Shown here in pieces: positions 1 to 11,205 of a stretch of 64,000 bases of DNA (positions are counted from its first letter, which is position 1; every line of letters begins with the position of its first letter). Under the pieces are notes generated by a model. The model saw nothing but the letters and a program-made list of their open reading frames with translations. It was not told the origin of the DNA and searched no databases. This DNA comes from Panicum virgatum (lineage: Eukaryota; Streptophyta; Magnoliopsida; Poales; Poaceae), in contig NC_053141.1 in assembly GCF_016808335.1 (NCBI RefSeq), positions 24,170,261 to 24,234,260 of the forward strand, written 5' to 3'. A program made the position numbers and the translations under genes.

Positions 1-807
1 CCAGGCTCCGGAGAAATGCCGATTTTATCCGCATCCCGTGAGCCAGGCTGACAGGCGCGTTTTGCATCTACCGAGCCAGGCCCAGGTATCGGCGCAGGCA
101 ACCAATCAAGTGGATTTTGCATCGGGCGATCCTGGACTCGGCAAAAACATCTAACCAATCACGCCCGAAGCTGCCATGCAGGTCCGGGCTGAGCGTGGAG
201 AGGAAAGCTGGGCCGCGTGCGCTGGGGAACGGCCACGCTGGAGACGACGCGCGTGCGGTTTGCGGGAGGGTGACGCCGACAAGCGGGGCCCACTGGTCAG
301 CCGCACGGGCACGAACGCGGCTGAGCCGGAGCGGGAGCTGCTGCGGAGCGGGGTGACGCGTGCGGAGATGCTGGGCTGAAGCGGAGGAGAGGAGCACGGG
401 TCGCGCGGAAGGAAAGAAAAGGAGCTGGCTTGGGCTGTGAGGGGAAAAGGTGGGCCGCCACGGAAGGAGAGGAAACGCGGGCTGGGCCGCTTCAGGTTGC
501 CGGGTTGGTTTGGCTGGGTTTTGGGTCCGGTTTGGTTTATCTATTTTCCTTTCTCTTTTCTATTTCAAACACCACTTAAATCTATTTAAATTCAAACTAA
601 AATTTGAATTCAACTCCTATGCATTCAAACAAAATAAAGCCATGCACCAGCATGAATGCAACAACAAGTTTAAACCTAGAGAAAATTTTAATTACTTATG
701 AAACAAAATTGGATTAAATGCAAGACTAAGCAAATTAAATCCTAGAAAATTAAATAAAGCCAATTAATTTTATTATTAAATATTGAAATTTAACTTAGGG
801 TGTTACA
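1..807 (-). repeat. Partial LTR of element E0 (end of a minus-strand Ty3/Gypsy element)
   Basis: This GC-rich then AT-rich block ends in GGGTGTTACA at 798-807, the terminus shared by all long LTRs of this family here. It carries the family's U3 motif at 643-660. Only about 0.8 kb is present, against 3.3-3.8 kb for full copies, because the window starts inside it. The terminus abuts protease sequence of E1 directly, with no PPT between, so the simplest reading is a nested element inserted in E1's protease gene with its remainder left of the window. A deletion within E1 ending exactly at its own LTR is the alternative. A TSD of GCATA left of the window would settle it. Confidence 0.75.
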
Positions 808-1912
808 GCATACCTGGCAGATCATCCGGAAAGACACCCGGGAATTCAGACACCACGCGAATACCGTCCGTGGGTCTAGCCTCCATCTGATGAAGAAATC
901 CAGAAGGTTCTACTGCACTGATAACAACCTCTTGGCCACTGGAAGCTGATAGCAAGACTGTCCTCTGAGCACAATCTATCCGGACTCCCCACTTGGCCAG
1001 AGTCTCCATTCCCAGAATGACATCAATGCCCTTGGTGTCTAGCACCATCAGATCAGTACAGAACTCTACTCCCCTTAAGGAAACACTGACTCTCGGGCAG
1101 TAAGTGTGAGACCTCAACTGTCCTCCCGGTGAAGATACTAACAGGCACCTCTTTAATGTGCTAATATGAATACCATGATGCTCGACAAAAGACTGAGTAA
1201 TGAAGGAATGCGTAGCACCAGTATCAAAAAGCACTGTAGCTGGATATGAATTAACCATGAACATACCAATAACCACGTTGGGAGCCTCGGCCGCTGACTC
1301 GGCCGTCACGTGGTTCACTCTGCCCTGAAGTGGCGCCCTGGGCTGAGCTGGGTGCCCCTGCTGTCCCGCCTGCGCCTTCCGGGGGCAAGCGTTGGCGTAG
1401 TGCCCCGGCTGGCCGCAGTGAAAGCAGGTGCGAGGAGGTCCCTGAGCCTGCTGTCCGGTAGGAGCTGCCGGACGTGGAGCCTGCGGTGCCGGTGGAGCCG
1501 GTGGAGCACGAGCCGGAGGCGCCAGTAACCTCTGGCCCTGCCCCGCCTGCTGCTGCTGTCGAGGCGGGTACTGCTGCGGGGGCCTCTGCTGGTACTACTG
1601 AGGAGGCCGGCACTGAGGCTGCTGGTACTGCTGGGGCTGCTGGAGGCGAGGACGAGTGTTGCTGCCGGAAGCAACGGGGACAATCTTCCTCTTCTTGTCC
1701 TCCATCTCCAAGTGCTTGCGCTCAGTGTTGAGCGCACTGTCAACCAGATGGTTGAAGTCGTCGAAGTGGAGGTTGAGCAGCGCGTACTGGAGGTAATCCT
1801 CAAGGCCCTCCATGAAGTGCTCCTGCTTCTTGCGGTCATCCGCAACATCGGCAGGGGCGTAGCGAGCCAGCTGAAGAAAGCGATCACGATACTCCGTGAC
1901 CGACATAGTCCC
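808..1912 (-). pseudogene. E1 gag 3' part, zinc knuckle and protease (truncated)
   Basis: This is exon 2 of the E1 polyprotein, read from 1912 downward. It opens like E2's exon 2 and carries the rest of the retrotransposon gag domain, a Pro/Gln-rich linker, a CCHC zinc knuckle (Cys-Phe-His-Cys ... His ... Cys) and a retropepsin-like protease with its Asp-Thr-Gly triad in [15 protein letters not shown] at 1595-1597 replaces a Gln codon in the Gln-rich linker, fitting a C-to-T change. The frame before and after the stop is the same, so this is the only break seen. The frame ends abruptly at 808, just after the protease, at the terminus of E0. RT and everything downstream is absent here. Nonfunctional. 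Confidence 0.85.
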
Positions 1913-2022
1913 CTGAAGTGACAAAGATAGACAGATATCAAAAGATTAACTCAAGATTCATAAGGATAGAACAAGGGACATTAGCTCAAAAGAAACCGTT
2001 GAATGATTATATTTAAGATTAC
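1913..2022 (-). other. Intron in E1 gag (110 nt, GT-AG)
   Basis: On the minus strand the donor CAG|GTAATC at 2022 and acceptor TTCAG|GGG at 1913 match the intron positions in E2 and T3. Unspliced, the gag frame runs into a stop. Spliced, the two halves of the gag domain are in phase 0. Inferred from sequence and homology, without transcript evidence. Confidence 0.8.
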
Positions 2023-2538
2023 CTGCTTCAGTGCAAGGAACTCCTTCTGCTTCATCTTCATAACGCCCGCGGGAACGTTGTGGCTACGGAAACGCTCCCT
2101 GAACTGGAGCCAAGTGAGAGACTCGCAGTCATGAACTGGTTGGGACTCCCACCAGTCCAAAGCTGCCCCTCGCAGCTGTCCTGCTGCGTATAGAACTCGC
2201 TCCCGATCATCGCACTGGGCGATGTCCAACTGGCGCTCCACTGCACGAAGCCAGTCGTCAGCCTGAAGGGGGTCGGACGTTTGAGAGAACGTCGGCGGGT
2301 GACCCCTCAGGAACTCAGCACGCCTGTCGCGAGGCTGCGGCGGTGGAGGAGGCAGAGGCTGAGTGTGAGCCTGCTGAAGAGTCTGAATAGTGTTGTTCAG
2401 GGTAGCCATCATCTGCATCTGGAGCTGGAAGTACTGCTCCGGAGTCAAAGGTGGTGGCATCGGGATCCCGGTCCCCTGGGTGTTCTGACCCTGGTTGTTC
2501 TGCCCCTGCTGGTCAGAACCACGCCTGGTGTTCACCAT
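2023..2538 (-). pseudogene. E1 gag exon 1
   Basis: This is the N-terminal half of gag, starting at ATG 2538 (MVNTRRGSDQQ). It has a Gln/Asn-rich N-terminus, a proline run, and the first part of the retrotransposon gag domain (the region with LRGAALDWWES and LTWLQFRERF). It is nearly the same protein as exon 1 of E2 and T3. A GTG 24 nt upstream would extend the frame, but the ATG is shared with E2 and is the better start. It ends in the codon CAG at the intron donor. Because exon 2 carries a stop codon, no full product is expected. Confidence 0.85.
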
Positions 2539-3094
2539 CTGGTTTTGGACAAAAGATTTCACGAGTAAGGATATTGCAGGAATAATTTCAGATGGATATG
2601 ATAACTCTTTGCGGAAAAAGACTCAGCCATGATACAGTAGACATGATAGAGTGGACTGTTTTACCCCCAACGATCTAACTCATTTTATTAATTAGTTAAC
2701 TTTAGCATAAGAGTGATTTTCTTTAAACAAATTTAAACTACTAAGCTATACAATCATTCAAAAATCCAAATCAAACATATAGCATAATAACAAGCAGACA
2801 ATTTTCACAACTTAGCCGAGTTTAACATACGACTCGACTAACACGACGCGTCGCAAAGCGTGCTATCGTATTATTATAAAAGGGTCACCTAGCTAATACT
2901 CATGGTGGTCAGATGACTGATTCAGGCGAAATCTACGAAAACTATTCTTTAGAGAGAGAAATCAAGGCAAGATGGGTAAAAGTCATACAATTCAAGGGGT
3001 ATAATAGCAAAATAGTTTCAGCAGACAAGGATTAGAGAGAAGAAGTCCTAAAACTCGACCAGTTCTATCTAGGCTTCGTCCTACAGTCGATACG
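2539..3094 (-). other. E1 untranslated leader between PBS and gag
   Basis: This AT-rich, non-coding stretch of about 560 nt is homologous to the leaders of E2 (11206-11761), NA1 (46598 to about 47060) and T3 (57389-57943). No ORF is shared between the copies. It would hold packaging and dimerisation signals by analogy with other LTR retrotransposons; none can be pointed to here. Confidence 0.7.
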
Positions 3095-3106
3095 GCTCTG
3101 ATACCA
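3095..3106 (-). promoter_or_regulatory. E1 primer binding site, tRNA-iMet type
   Basis: The minus strand reads TGGTATCAGAGC three bases after the LTR end, the standard complement of the 3' end of initiator tRNA-Met that primes minus-strand DNA synthesis. Confidence 0.92.
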
Positions 3107-3109
3107 CTC

Positions 3110-3287
3110 TGTAACACCCGGTTTATAAAAGGACATAAACCGAGCAATCATATACGTGCCAGGATCAAGTCACACGTATATACAACAGAATGAACAGTAT
3201 ATCACAGCACATATCATGTAAAAAGACATAATAAATCGAAATACGAATGTTATTTATTACATTAATGACAAAAATGTCTGATACAGC
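3110..3287 (-). repeat. E1 5' LTR, terminal piece split by E2
   Basis: It begins TGTAACACCC at 3110 and matches the first part of E2's LTR, then is cut at 3287 by E2. The LTR resumes at 15087. The bases ACAGC at 3283-3287 are the left TSD of E2. Confidence 0.93.
3283..3287. repeat. E2 target-site duplication, left (ACAGC)
   Basis: ACAGC precedes the E2 terminus and is repeated at 15087-15091. Removing E2 and one copy restores a continuous E1 LTR matching other copies. Confidence 0.96.
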
Positions 3288-6200
3288 TGTAACACCCGGT
3301 TTATAAAAGAACATAAACCGAGCAATCATATACGTGCCAGGATCAAGTCACACGTATATACAACAGAATGAACAGTAAATCATAGCACATATCACGTAAA
3401 AAGATATAATAAAGCGAATACGAATGTTATTTATTACAATAATGACAAAAATGTCTGATACAGCGGAAGCGAAGTACAAAATACGATAAAGCTCTCCGAA
3501 GCTGAAGCAGGGCGCCACAGGGACGTCGACTGGGAGACGAAGCACCTAGAAGTCCTCGTAGTCCTGGTAGCGCTGGACGAACTCCCTCGTGTCGGCAGGA
3601 ACTGAGCAGCAGTAGCGTAGCCAAGAGGAAAAAGTAGAGAAGAGGCAAGGGTGAGTACACAACTTGTACTCAACAAGTATAACACAAACTATGAGGCTCT
3701 AGGCTGGCTGACTCAACTGCATTAGCTTTTAAGTGTTGGCAAATTTTATTTAAGCTATTTACTACTAGTTGATGAATTACCATTAACCCAGTTACATAGT
3801 AATTAATCAAGTTTAATCATACTACTACTGAGAACCAAACCAAGACCAAGCCACCAAGGTAAACCCCGAGAAGCACCTCCCTCGCCGGAAGGAGATAACT
3901 TCACTAATCAAAAGGAGGATCTGGGCCGCTCATAACCGTGAGCACGGCTAGTATACCAGTTTTACACTCTGCAGAGGTTGCACATCTTTACCCACAAGTC
4001 GTGAGCTACGCCAGTTGTTCATCACACTTCCTTAGGTGAGATGGCCAGCGACTCACTACGAGGCCTTTAAAAAGAATCTCGTTGGTAAGGCGTAACCGCG
4101 AGAGATAGGTCGGCGACGATGGGGCCCACCTCCGGGGGTACAAGCACAGGAGCGCAATCCAAGCACAGACCAAGCCGGAGGAGCAGGGACCATTGAAGCT
4201 TACTACTCTTGCCCCGCAGGTAAGTTACTCCAAACCAAAAAGATCTAGTTATTACGCCAAGTCTATCCCATTCTAGCCTTGTGGTAGCGCTGTTGTCCCA
4301 GGTTGTCGCTCTATGAACCGGTCCTTATGGAGAGTGGCCAACCAGGCAGTAAGCACCGTGCTGGCCCCCTAAACCATGTTTCTAAAAAAAACATCTTTTA
4401 ACGAGAAGTGAGCCACTCAAGCCACACAGAGTGCCACTCTCAGAATTAAGTTCAAGTAAAACATTAATCAATTTAATTAAAAAGGACCAGAGTGTGTTAT
4501 AGCGCAGCAACCTAGCACAACTAACCAAAATGCAACCCAAAGGTATATATAAAGGATATAAACTGGCTAGGAAATCCTTAAAGGCATACAGTATTAAAAT
4601 GCAGTATGAAATTGTAATTAAAAGTGATAGGTTGTTCATGTTATACTTGCCTTCCTCGTACTGCTCTGGCTGCTGCTCAAAGTGCTCGGAAGAAGGCTGC
4701 TCCTGGTACTGGTACTGAGGCTCCTCAGATGGATCAACGTCTACTCACGAACACATGGCCAAAACAATGCACAAAATAAGCATACAGGCAAACATTAACA
4801 AAAACTAAGAAACAGTACATCAATACATGAAAACAGCGCACAAAACTATTCTAGAACTATTCTACGCGTTACAACGATCGCGTGGATATAAAGAACGCTA
4901 AAAACGGAGCTAAAACGCATTTTCTGGGCTAAAAACAAGTTCTAGGGGCTTAAGTGCTAAAAACCGGACCTAAATCTAATTGTTTTTGAACTACCAGGGA
5001 CGGCGGGTTTATTAAAGAAAACTCCAGGGGCTCTTATGCAAAAGAGCCCGGCTGAAGCGGTAAGTTCGCATATGGACCGCCGGATCTAGATCCAACGATC
5101 CGGACCTATCCCGATCTGGATCTAATCTCACGCGTCAAAATCGGATCGGGCGGTTCGGGCAAAGGGGCGCTGGGCGGCGGCGCTCAGCCGCCGGAGCAGA
5201 GCTCCGCGGCGGCGAGCTCGCCGGAGCTGGCCGATCTGGCGCTCCAGTGGGCCATTTGGGCTGCGGTCTGGTGCAAAAGGATGAGCGTGACACGCGTAAG
5301 TCACTGGAACACGAAGGGGGGCGGTGCTGTGCTCTGGCGGGGCTTGCCACGGCGAGGAGCGGGGCTGCGCGGCGGCGCAAGAGCGGGCCTGCGGCGGACG
5401 GACTCCTAGGGCGCGCTAAGGGCGGAAAAATCCTGCGCAAAGGGAGCAGGGGGACCGGGTGGTGCTCACCGTGGGCCTGGAGCGGGCGTGGGAGCGGCGT
5501 AGTGTGGCCGGCGACGGGGACCGGCGGTGGAGGCGGGCGGCGTTCGTTGGCGTGGCCGATGCGGCGGTGTCCCGGCCCTCCGGACTCCACGGGGATCCTC
5601 GAGGTCGCTCTGCGAAGCCGGTGAGGGGTCAGAGAGGTCCAGAAGTCACCGGAGATGATGAATTGGGGCGGCGCAGGGGATCACCGGATCGGAGGTCGCG
5701 GCGGCGCTCGCTCCGAGCAGAGGCAAGGTGGCGGCTAGGGTGGTGCGGCGCGCTGGTGGATGGAGGGATCAGGGGGGGGGGGGGGCGCGGACGGCGCTCA
5801 AATAGAGCCAGGAGCGATCCTCGGCAGGCGTGATTAACGGGGCCGCCGCGGAGATTTCGGCCGGGCCGGTGAGGCGCAAGGAAGGCGGACGAGCGTTGCC
5901 CGCCGTGATCCGGACTCCAGGCGCGCTTCTAGAAGGTCGGGCGGGCGTGGGGCTAGGCTGGTTGGTGGGCCCTGCGGAGATGGGGGGGGTCCACGGTACA
6001 GAGGAGCGAGGGGCGGTTGAAGCAGAGGAATCTTCGGCGCGGGGAGGAAGGAGAAGCTGACGAGGTGGGGTCGCTTGTCAGCGGCGGGGCGAGCGCGGCC
6101 CGAGCGGGGTGCCGCTGGCGGGTGGGACCGGCAGGGACGCGGCGAGCCGGCGTGGGAGGGGCCGCGCGGGGAGCGGGCAGAAGCAGGCCGCGGTGTGGGC

Positions 6201-6602
6201 CGTTCGGAGCCGGGCCGAGCGTGGGGTGGAGCCGGGCTGCGAGTTTGGGCCGGCGTGAGGCTGGGCCAAGGGAGAGAGGGGGGGGCCGGGTTTGGTTTTG
6301 GGCCAGACTGGGTTGAGGGTTTGGGTTTCCTATGGGTTTTTCCTTTTCTATTTTCTCTTTCTATTTCTTTTCTATTTCAAACAAAGTTTGAATTCAAATT
6401 TGAATTTGAATTCAAACCACACTCAAATAAAAGTATGCACCAGCATGAATGCAACAAAAAAATTTAAACCTATGATAAATTTTAATTAATTAAGGAACAA
6501 AAAATTAGATTAAATGCCAACTAAACAAAATAAACCTTAGAAAATTAAATAAAGCCAATTAATTTATTAATAAATACTGAAATTTAAAATTAGGGTGTTA
6601 CA
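3288..6602 (-). repeat. E2 3' LTR (3315 bp)
   Basis: It runs from TGTAACACCC to GGGTGTTACA. The half nearest the LTR's 5' end is AT-rich then very GC- and CpG-rich (about 5130-6300), and the other half is AT-richer. It is 5 bp longer than its partner, fully explained by poly-G runs near 5772 (14 versus 10 G) and 6278 (8 versus 7 G). Coding-like segments lie at 4651-4740 and 3546-3601. Many short frames in the GC-rich part are composition artefacts. Confidence 0.95.
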
Positions 6603-6640
6603 TACCCTACCCCCTTAAAGAAATCTCGTCCCGAGATTTA
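6603..6640 (-). promoter_or_regulatory. E2 polypurine tract with adjacent palindrome
   Basis: On the minus strand AAGGGGGTAGGG (6605-6616) lies two bases before the 3' LTR and would prime plus-strand synthesis. Just upstream, 6621-6639 is an odd palindrome, AAATCTCGTCCCGAGATTT, able to fold into an 8-bp stem; the pol stop codon overlaps it. NA1 has the same palindrome at 48623-48641, so it is conserved. Confidence 0.9.
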
Positions 6641-9600
6641 GCTGGGCTGGCTAGCAAAGAGATCTGGGTATGTCTTCTTCAACTCATCTTCTCGCTCCCA
6701 TGTAGCCTCAGCTTCACTGTGATGACTCCACTGAACTCTGCACATCTTGATGCGCTTGTTCCGAGTAACCCTCTCTGATGTTTCCAGAATCTTCACCGGA
6801 TGCTCAATATAAGTCAGATCCTCCTGGACATCGACTCCATCCAGGGGTGCCTGCTCCTCGGGTACTCGCAGACATCTCTTCAGCTGAGATATATGGAAAA
6901 CATCATGAACTCCTGAGAGGCTGAGAGGTAACTCCAGGCGATAAGCAACTTCGCCTTTCCGCTCTAGCACCTTGAATGGCCCCACATAACGAGGTGCTAA
7001 CTTTCCCTTGACATTGAACCTGCGAATTCCTCTCATCGGAGACACCTTCAAGTACACATAGTCACCAACACTGAAGGTCAGGTCTCTCCGCTTGCCATCA
7101 GCATAGCTCTTCTGTCTGCCCTGTGCAATCCTCAGATTTTCTCGCACAGCCTGAACCATCTGTTCTGCATCATCTATGATCTCAGGGCCAAAGAGCTGCT
7201 TCTCACCGATCTGATCCCAATAGAGAGGAGTCCTGCACTTTCTGCCATACAATGCCTCAAATGGTGACTTCTTCAGACTGGCCTGATAGCTGTTGTTATA
7301 TGAGAACTCAGCAAACGACAGGCACTTATCCCAACTAGTACCATATTGAATAGCACAAGCTCTCAGCATATCCTCCAACACTTGGTTGGTTCTCTCTGTC
7401 TGCCCATCTGTCTGAGGGTGATAAGCCGTACTGAAGCGCAGCTTCGTATCCAGAGAATCATGGAGCTGCTCCCAGAACCGAGAAGTGAACTGAGACCCTC
7501 TGTCAGATATAATCTTCTTCGGCACACCATGCAAGCAGACAATTCGAGAGATGTACAACTCTGCAAGTCTAGCACCGGAGTAAGTAGTGTTCACTGGAAT
7601 GAAGTGAGCAACCTTCGTCAGACGATCCACTACTACCCAAATAGAGTTGTACCCTTTCTGAGTACGAGGCAATCCAACAATGAAGTCCATAGTGATTTCC
7701 TCCCATTTCCACTCTGGAATCTTCAAAGGCTGCAATAGACCTGCTGGCCTCTGATGCTCAGCCTTGACACGCTGGCAGGTGTCACAAATAGCCACGTACT
7801 CTGCCACTGAACGCTTCATCCCATACCACCAGAAACGTTCCTTCAGATCATAATACATCTTCGTGCTGCCCGGATGAATAGAGTAAGCTATATCATGGGC
7901 CTCACTCAGAATCAACTTCCGAAGATCCTTCACATCTGGAACACAGATCCGGTTCTTGTACCACAAGGTACCCTGATCATCCTCTCTGAAATGAGGAGCC
8001 TTGCCCTTCTTAAGCAACTCACGAATCTCCTGCAGCTTCTCATCATCTTTCTGATGCTGCCGGATCTCCGCCTCTAGAGTCGGTACTGCCTCAAATGCTG
8101 CACTGGAGGTATGATGCAAGAAGCCCAGACTCAACTGCTCGAACTCCTCGCATAACTCTGGAGGCATCTGGAAAGCCACGGCCATGTTGACATAACTTCT
8201 TCTGCTCAAAGCATCTGCTACAACATTGGCCTTGCCCGGATGATAGTGAATCTCCAGATCATAGTCCTTGACCAACTCTAGCCATCTTCTCTGCCGCATG
8301 TTCAGCTCATTCTGCGTGAAAATGTACTTGAGGCTCTTGTGATCAGTGTAGATATCACACCGCTGCCCATACAAGTAATGCCTCCAAATCTTCAGAGCAT
8401 GCACAACTGCGGCTAACTCAAGATCATGAGTAGGATAATTCAGCTCATGCCGGCGTAACTGCCGTGAAGCATAAGCTATCACTCTGCCCTCCTGCATCAG
8501 AACACACCCAAGACCATCCTTCGAAGCATCACAATACACCGTGAACCTCTTCGTCTGGTCTGGCAGAGTCAGGACTGGCGCCGTAGTCAACCTTTTCTTC
8601 AGCTCATCAAAGGCCATCTGACGCTCATCAGTCCATACGAAAGCCACATTTTTCTCCAGCAAAGAAGTCAAAGGCTTCGCGATCTTGGAGAAATTCTCAA
8701 TGAACCTCCGATAATATCCAGCTAAGCCCAAGAAAGATCTGACTTCCTTCACTGTCTGCGGTGTCTCCCACTCCAGCGCATCCTTCACCTTGCTCGGATC
8801 AACAGCAATGCCTCCCTGAGAGATAACATGACCGAGGAATGGAACCTCATTAATCCAGAACTCGCACTTGCTGAACTTGGCATACAGCTGATGCTCCCTC
8901 AATCTCTGCAATACGAGTCTCAGATGCTCCTCATGCTCTTCTTCTGTCTTGGAAAAGATCAGAATATCATCAATGAAAATCACCACAAAGACATCCAGAT
9001 AATCCATGAAAACCATGTTCATCAGATGCATGAAGTAAGCCGGGGCATTAGTCAAGCCGAAGGACATGACCGTATACTCATATAGCCCGTACTTGCAGGT
9101 GAATGCCGTCTTCGGAATATCCCCAGGACGGATCCTCAGCTGAAAATAGCCCGAGCGAAGATCAATCTTCGAGAATATACGAGCACCTCGAAGCAAATCG
9201 AAGAGATCCTCAATACGGGGCAGTGGATGCTTGTTCTTGATAGTGACTGCATTCAGCTCACGATAATCCACACACATCCTCTTCGAGCCATCCTTCTTAT
9301 CTACCAGCAACAATGGAAAAGCCCAAGGAGAGAAGCTGCGACGGATATAGCCCTTGGCTAGCAACTCATCAATAGTCTTCTTGACTTCTTCATGCTCTAT
9401 AGGTGCCATACGATAGGGCCGCTTTGCAATAGGAGCTGTGCCAGGCAAGAGATCAATACAAAACTCAATGGCGCGTTCAGGCGGCATACCTGGCAGATCA
9501 TCCGGAAAGACATCCGGGAATTCAGACACCACACGAATACCGTCCGTGGGTCTAGCCTCCATCTGATGAAGAAATCCAGAAGGCTCTACTGCACTGATAA

Positions 9601-10582
9601 CAACCTCTTGGCCACTGGAAGCTGATAGCAAGACTGTCCTCTGAGCACAATCTATCCGAACTCCCCATTTGGCCAGAGTCTCCATTCCCAGAATGACATC
9701 AATGCCCTTGGTGTCTAGCACCATCAAATCAGTACAGAACTCTACTCCCCTCAAAGAAACACTGACTCTCGGGCAGTAAGTGTGAGACCTCAACTGTCCT
9801 CCCGGAGAAGATACTAACAGGCACCTCTTTAATGTGCTAGTATGAATACCATGATGCTCGACAAAAGACTGAGTAATGAAGGAATGCGTAGCACCAGTAT
9901 CAAAAAGCACTGTAGCTGGATATGAATTAACCATGAACGTACCAATAACCACGTTGGGAGCCTCGGCCGCTGACTCGGCCGTCACGTGGTTCACCCTGCC
10001 CTGTGCTGGCGCCCTGGGCTGAGCTGGGCGCCCCTGCTGTCCCGCCTGCGCCTTCCGGGGGCAAGCGTTGGCGTAGTGCCCCGGCTGGCCGCAGTGAAAG
10101 CAGGTGCGAGGAGGTCCCTGAGCCTGCTGTCCGGTAGGAGCTGCCGGACGTGGAGCCTGCGGTGCCGGTGGAGCCGGTGGAGCACGAGCCGGAGGTGCCG
10201 GTAACCTCGGGCCCTGACCTGCCTGCTGCTGTCGAGGCGGGTACTGCTGCGGTGGCCTCTGCTGGTACTGCTGAGGAGGCCGGTACTGCTGCTGGTACGG
10301 CTGAGGCTGCTGGAGTCGTGGACGAGTGTTGCTGCCGGAAGCAACGGGGACAACCTTCCTCTTCTTGTCCTCCATCTCCAAGTGCTTACGCTCAGTGTTG
10401 AGCGCACTGTCAACCAGATGGTTGAAGTCGTCGAAGCGGAGGTTGAGCAGCGCGTACTGGAGGTAGTCCTCAAGACCCTCCATGAAGTGCTCCTGCTTCT
10501 TGCGGTCATCCGCAACCTCGGCAGGGGCGTAGCGTGCCAGCTGAAGAAAGCGATCACGATACTCCGTGACCGACATAGTCCC
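6638..10582 (-). CDS. E2 gag-pol exon 2: gag C-terminus, zinc knuckle, protease, RT, RNase H, integrase, chromodomain-like tail
   Basis: This is the main coding exon of the polyprotein (1314 codons). Residues counted from the Met at 10576: rest of the gag domain 1-75; Pro/Gln-rich linker 85-155; CCHC knuckle at C159, C162, H167, C172; protease with D226-T-G; RT with FIDD at 534-537; RNase H with D683, E720, D745 and D788; integrase HHCC zinc site H894, H901, C931, C934 and catalytic D964, D1025, E1061 (35 residues between the last two); a GPF motif near 1199; chromodomain-like tail about 1253-1306. No key residue is missing and there is no stop or frameshift. The products would copy element RNA into DNA and insert it; the tail may guide insertion into marked chromatin (known for chromoviruses, inferred here). 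Exon 2 alone has an ATG at 10576, but the frame joins exon 1 in phase 0 after splicing, so initiation at exon 1 is preferred. Confidence 0.93.
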   Translation of the reverse strand, partial: GTMSVTEYRDRFLQLARYAPAEVADDRKKQEHFMEGLEDYLQYALLNLRFDDFNHLVDSALNTERKHLEMEDKKRKVVPVASGSNTRPRLQQPQPYQQQYRPPQQYQQRPPQQYPPRQQQAGQGPRLPAPPARAPPAPPAPQAPRPAAPTGQQAQGPPRTCFHCGQPGHYANACPRKAQAGQQGRPAQPRAPAQGRVNHVTAESAAEAPNVVIGTFMVNSYPATVLFDTGATHSFITQSFVEHHGIHTSTLKRCLLVSSPGGQLRSHTYCPRVSVSLRGVEFCTDLMVLDTKGIDVILGMETLAKWGVRIDCAQRTVLLSASSGQEVVISAVEPSGFLHQMEARPTDGIRVVSEFPDVFPDDLPGMPPERAIEFCIDLLPGTAPIAKRPYRMAPIEHEEVKKTIDELLAKGYIRRSFSPWAFPLLLVDKKDGSKRMCVDYRELNAVTIKNKHPLPRIEDLFDLLRGARIFSKIDLRSGYFQLRIRPGDIPKTAFTCKYGLYEYTVMSFGLTNAPAYFMHLMNMVFMDYLDVFVVIFIDDILIFSKTEEEHEEHLRLVLQRLREHQLYAKFSKCEFWINEVPFLGHVISQGGIAVDPSKVKDALEWETPQTVKEVRSFLGLAGYYRRFIENFSKIAKPLTSLLEKNVAFVWTDERQMAFDELKKRLTTAPVLTLPDQTKRFTVYCDASKDGLGCVLMQEGRVIAYASRQLRRHELNYPTHDLELAAVVHALKIWRHYLYGQRCDIYTDHKSLKYIFTQNELNMRQRRWLELVKDYDLEIHYHPGKANVVADALSRRSYVNMAVAFQMPPELCEEFEQLSLGFLHHTSSAAFEAVPTLEAEIRQHQKDDEKLQEIRELLKKGKAPHFREDDQGTLWYKNRICVPDVKDLRKLILSEAHDIAYSIHPGSTKMYYDLKERFWWYGMKRSVAEYVAICDTCQRVKAEHQRPAGLLQPLKIPEWKWEEITMDFIVGLPRTQKGYNSIWVVVDRLTKVAHFIPVNTTYSGARLAELYISRIVCLHGVPKKIISDRGSQFTSRFWEQLHDSLDTKLRFSTAYHPQTDGQTERTNQVLEDMLRACAIQYGTSWDKCLSFAEFSYNNSYQASLKKSPFEALYGRKCRTPLYWDQIGEKQLFGPEIIDDAEQMVQAVRENLRIAQGRQKSYADGKRRDLTFSVGDYVYLKVSPMRGIRRFNVKGKLAPRYVGPFKVLERKGEVAYRLELPLSLSGVHDVFHISQLKRCLRVPEEQAPLDGVDVQEDLTYIEHPVKILETSERVTRNKRIKMCRVQWSHHSEAEATWEREDELKKTYPDLFASQPS

Positions 10583-10692
10583 CTGAATTCACAAAGACAG
10601 ATAGATATCGGAAGATTAACTCAAGATTCATAAGGATAGAACAAGGGGCATAAGCTCAAAAGAAACCGCTGAATGATTATACTTAAGATTAC
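10583..10692 (-). other. Intron inside E2 gag (110 nt, GT-AG, phase 0)
   Basis: The donor is CAG|GTAATC at 10692 and the acceptor AATTCAG|GGG at 10583. Read through, gag stops after about 23 extra codons. Removed, gag exon 1 (171 codons) and exon 2 join in frame in the middle of the gag domain, giving about 1485 residues, a usual size for this lineage. The unspliced RNA would have to serve as genome, since the integrated copy retains the intron. Confidence 0.85.
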
Positions 10693-11205
10693 CTGCTTCA
10701 GTGCAAGGAACTCCTTCTGTTTCATCTTCATAACGCCCGCGGGGACGTTGTGGCTACGGAAACGCTCCCTGAACTGGAGCCAAGTGAGAGACTCGCGGTC
10801 ATAGACCGGGTGGGACTCCCACCAGTCCAAAGCTGCCCCTCGCAGCTGTCCTGCTGCGTACAAGACGCGCTCACGATCATCGCACTGGGCGATGTCCAGC
10901 TGACGCTCCACTGCACGGAGCCAGTCGTCAGCCTGAAGAGGGTCGGACGTGTGAGAGAACGTCGGCGGGTGACCCCTCAGGAACTCAGCACGCCTGTCGC
11001 GAGGCTGCGGCGGTGGAGGAGGCGGAGGCTGAGTGTGAGCGTGCTGAAGAGCCTGAACAGTGTTGTTCAGGGTAGCCATCATCTGCATCTGGAGCTGGAA
11101 GTACTGCTCCGGAGTCAAAGGCGGCGGCATCGGGATCCCAGTACCCTGGTTGTTCTGACCCTGCTGCTGGCCAGAACCGGAACCGGTGCTCCTGGTGTTC
11201 ACCAT
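10693..11205 (-). CDS. E2 gag exon 1 (N-terminal capsid half)
   Basis: The ATG at 11205 starts a 171-codon exon. It has a Gln/Gly-rich N-terminus, a PPPL stretch and a hydrophilic helix-prone region (TPEQYFQLQMQMMATLNN), a proline run, then the first part of the retrotransposon gag domain including DWW and LTWLQFRERF. Gag forms the particle in which reverse transcription occurs. The exon ends at a Gln codon on the donor site. If unspliced, the frame runs 23 codons into the intron and stops, giving a short gag-like protein of 194 residues; this could be a second product or merely a by-product. There is an in-frame stop upstream of the ATG. Confidence 0.9.

Noticed and set aside
3348..3685. Overlapping small ORFs (about 65-83 codons) repeated in every LTR near its 3' end
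   Set aside because: They use other frames than coding-like segment B, run through the supposed intron, and change frame among copies; only the segment B frame keeps its stop codon in all copies.
5135..6467. Many overlapping ORFs of 60-150 codons on both strands in the GC-rich parts of the LTRs (also 13624-14951, 16888-18027, 25026-26629, 31021-32292, 43882-44496, 49384-49998, 54230-55542)
   Set aside because: They are low-complexity Arg/Pro/Gly/Ala-rich frames caused by high GC and lack of stops, differ between LTR copies, and often start at GTG rather than ATG.
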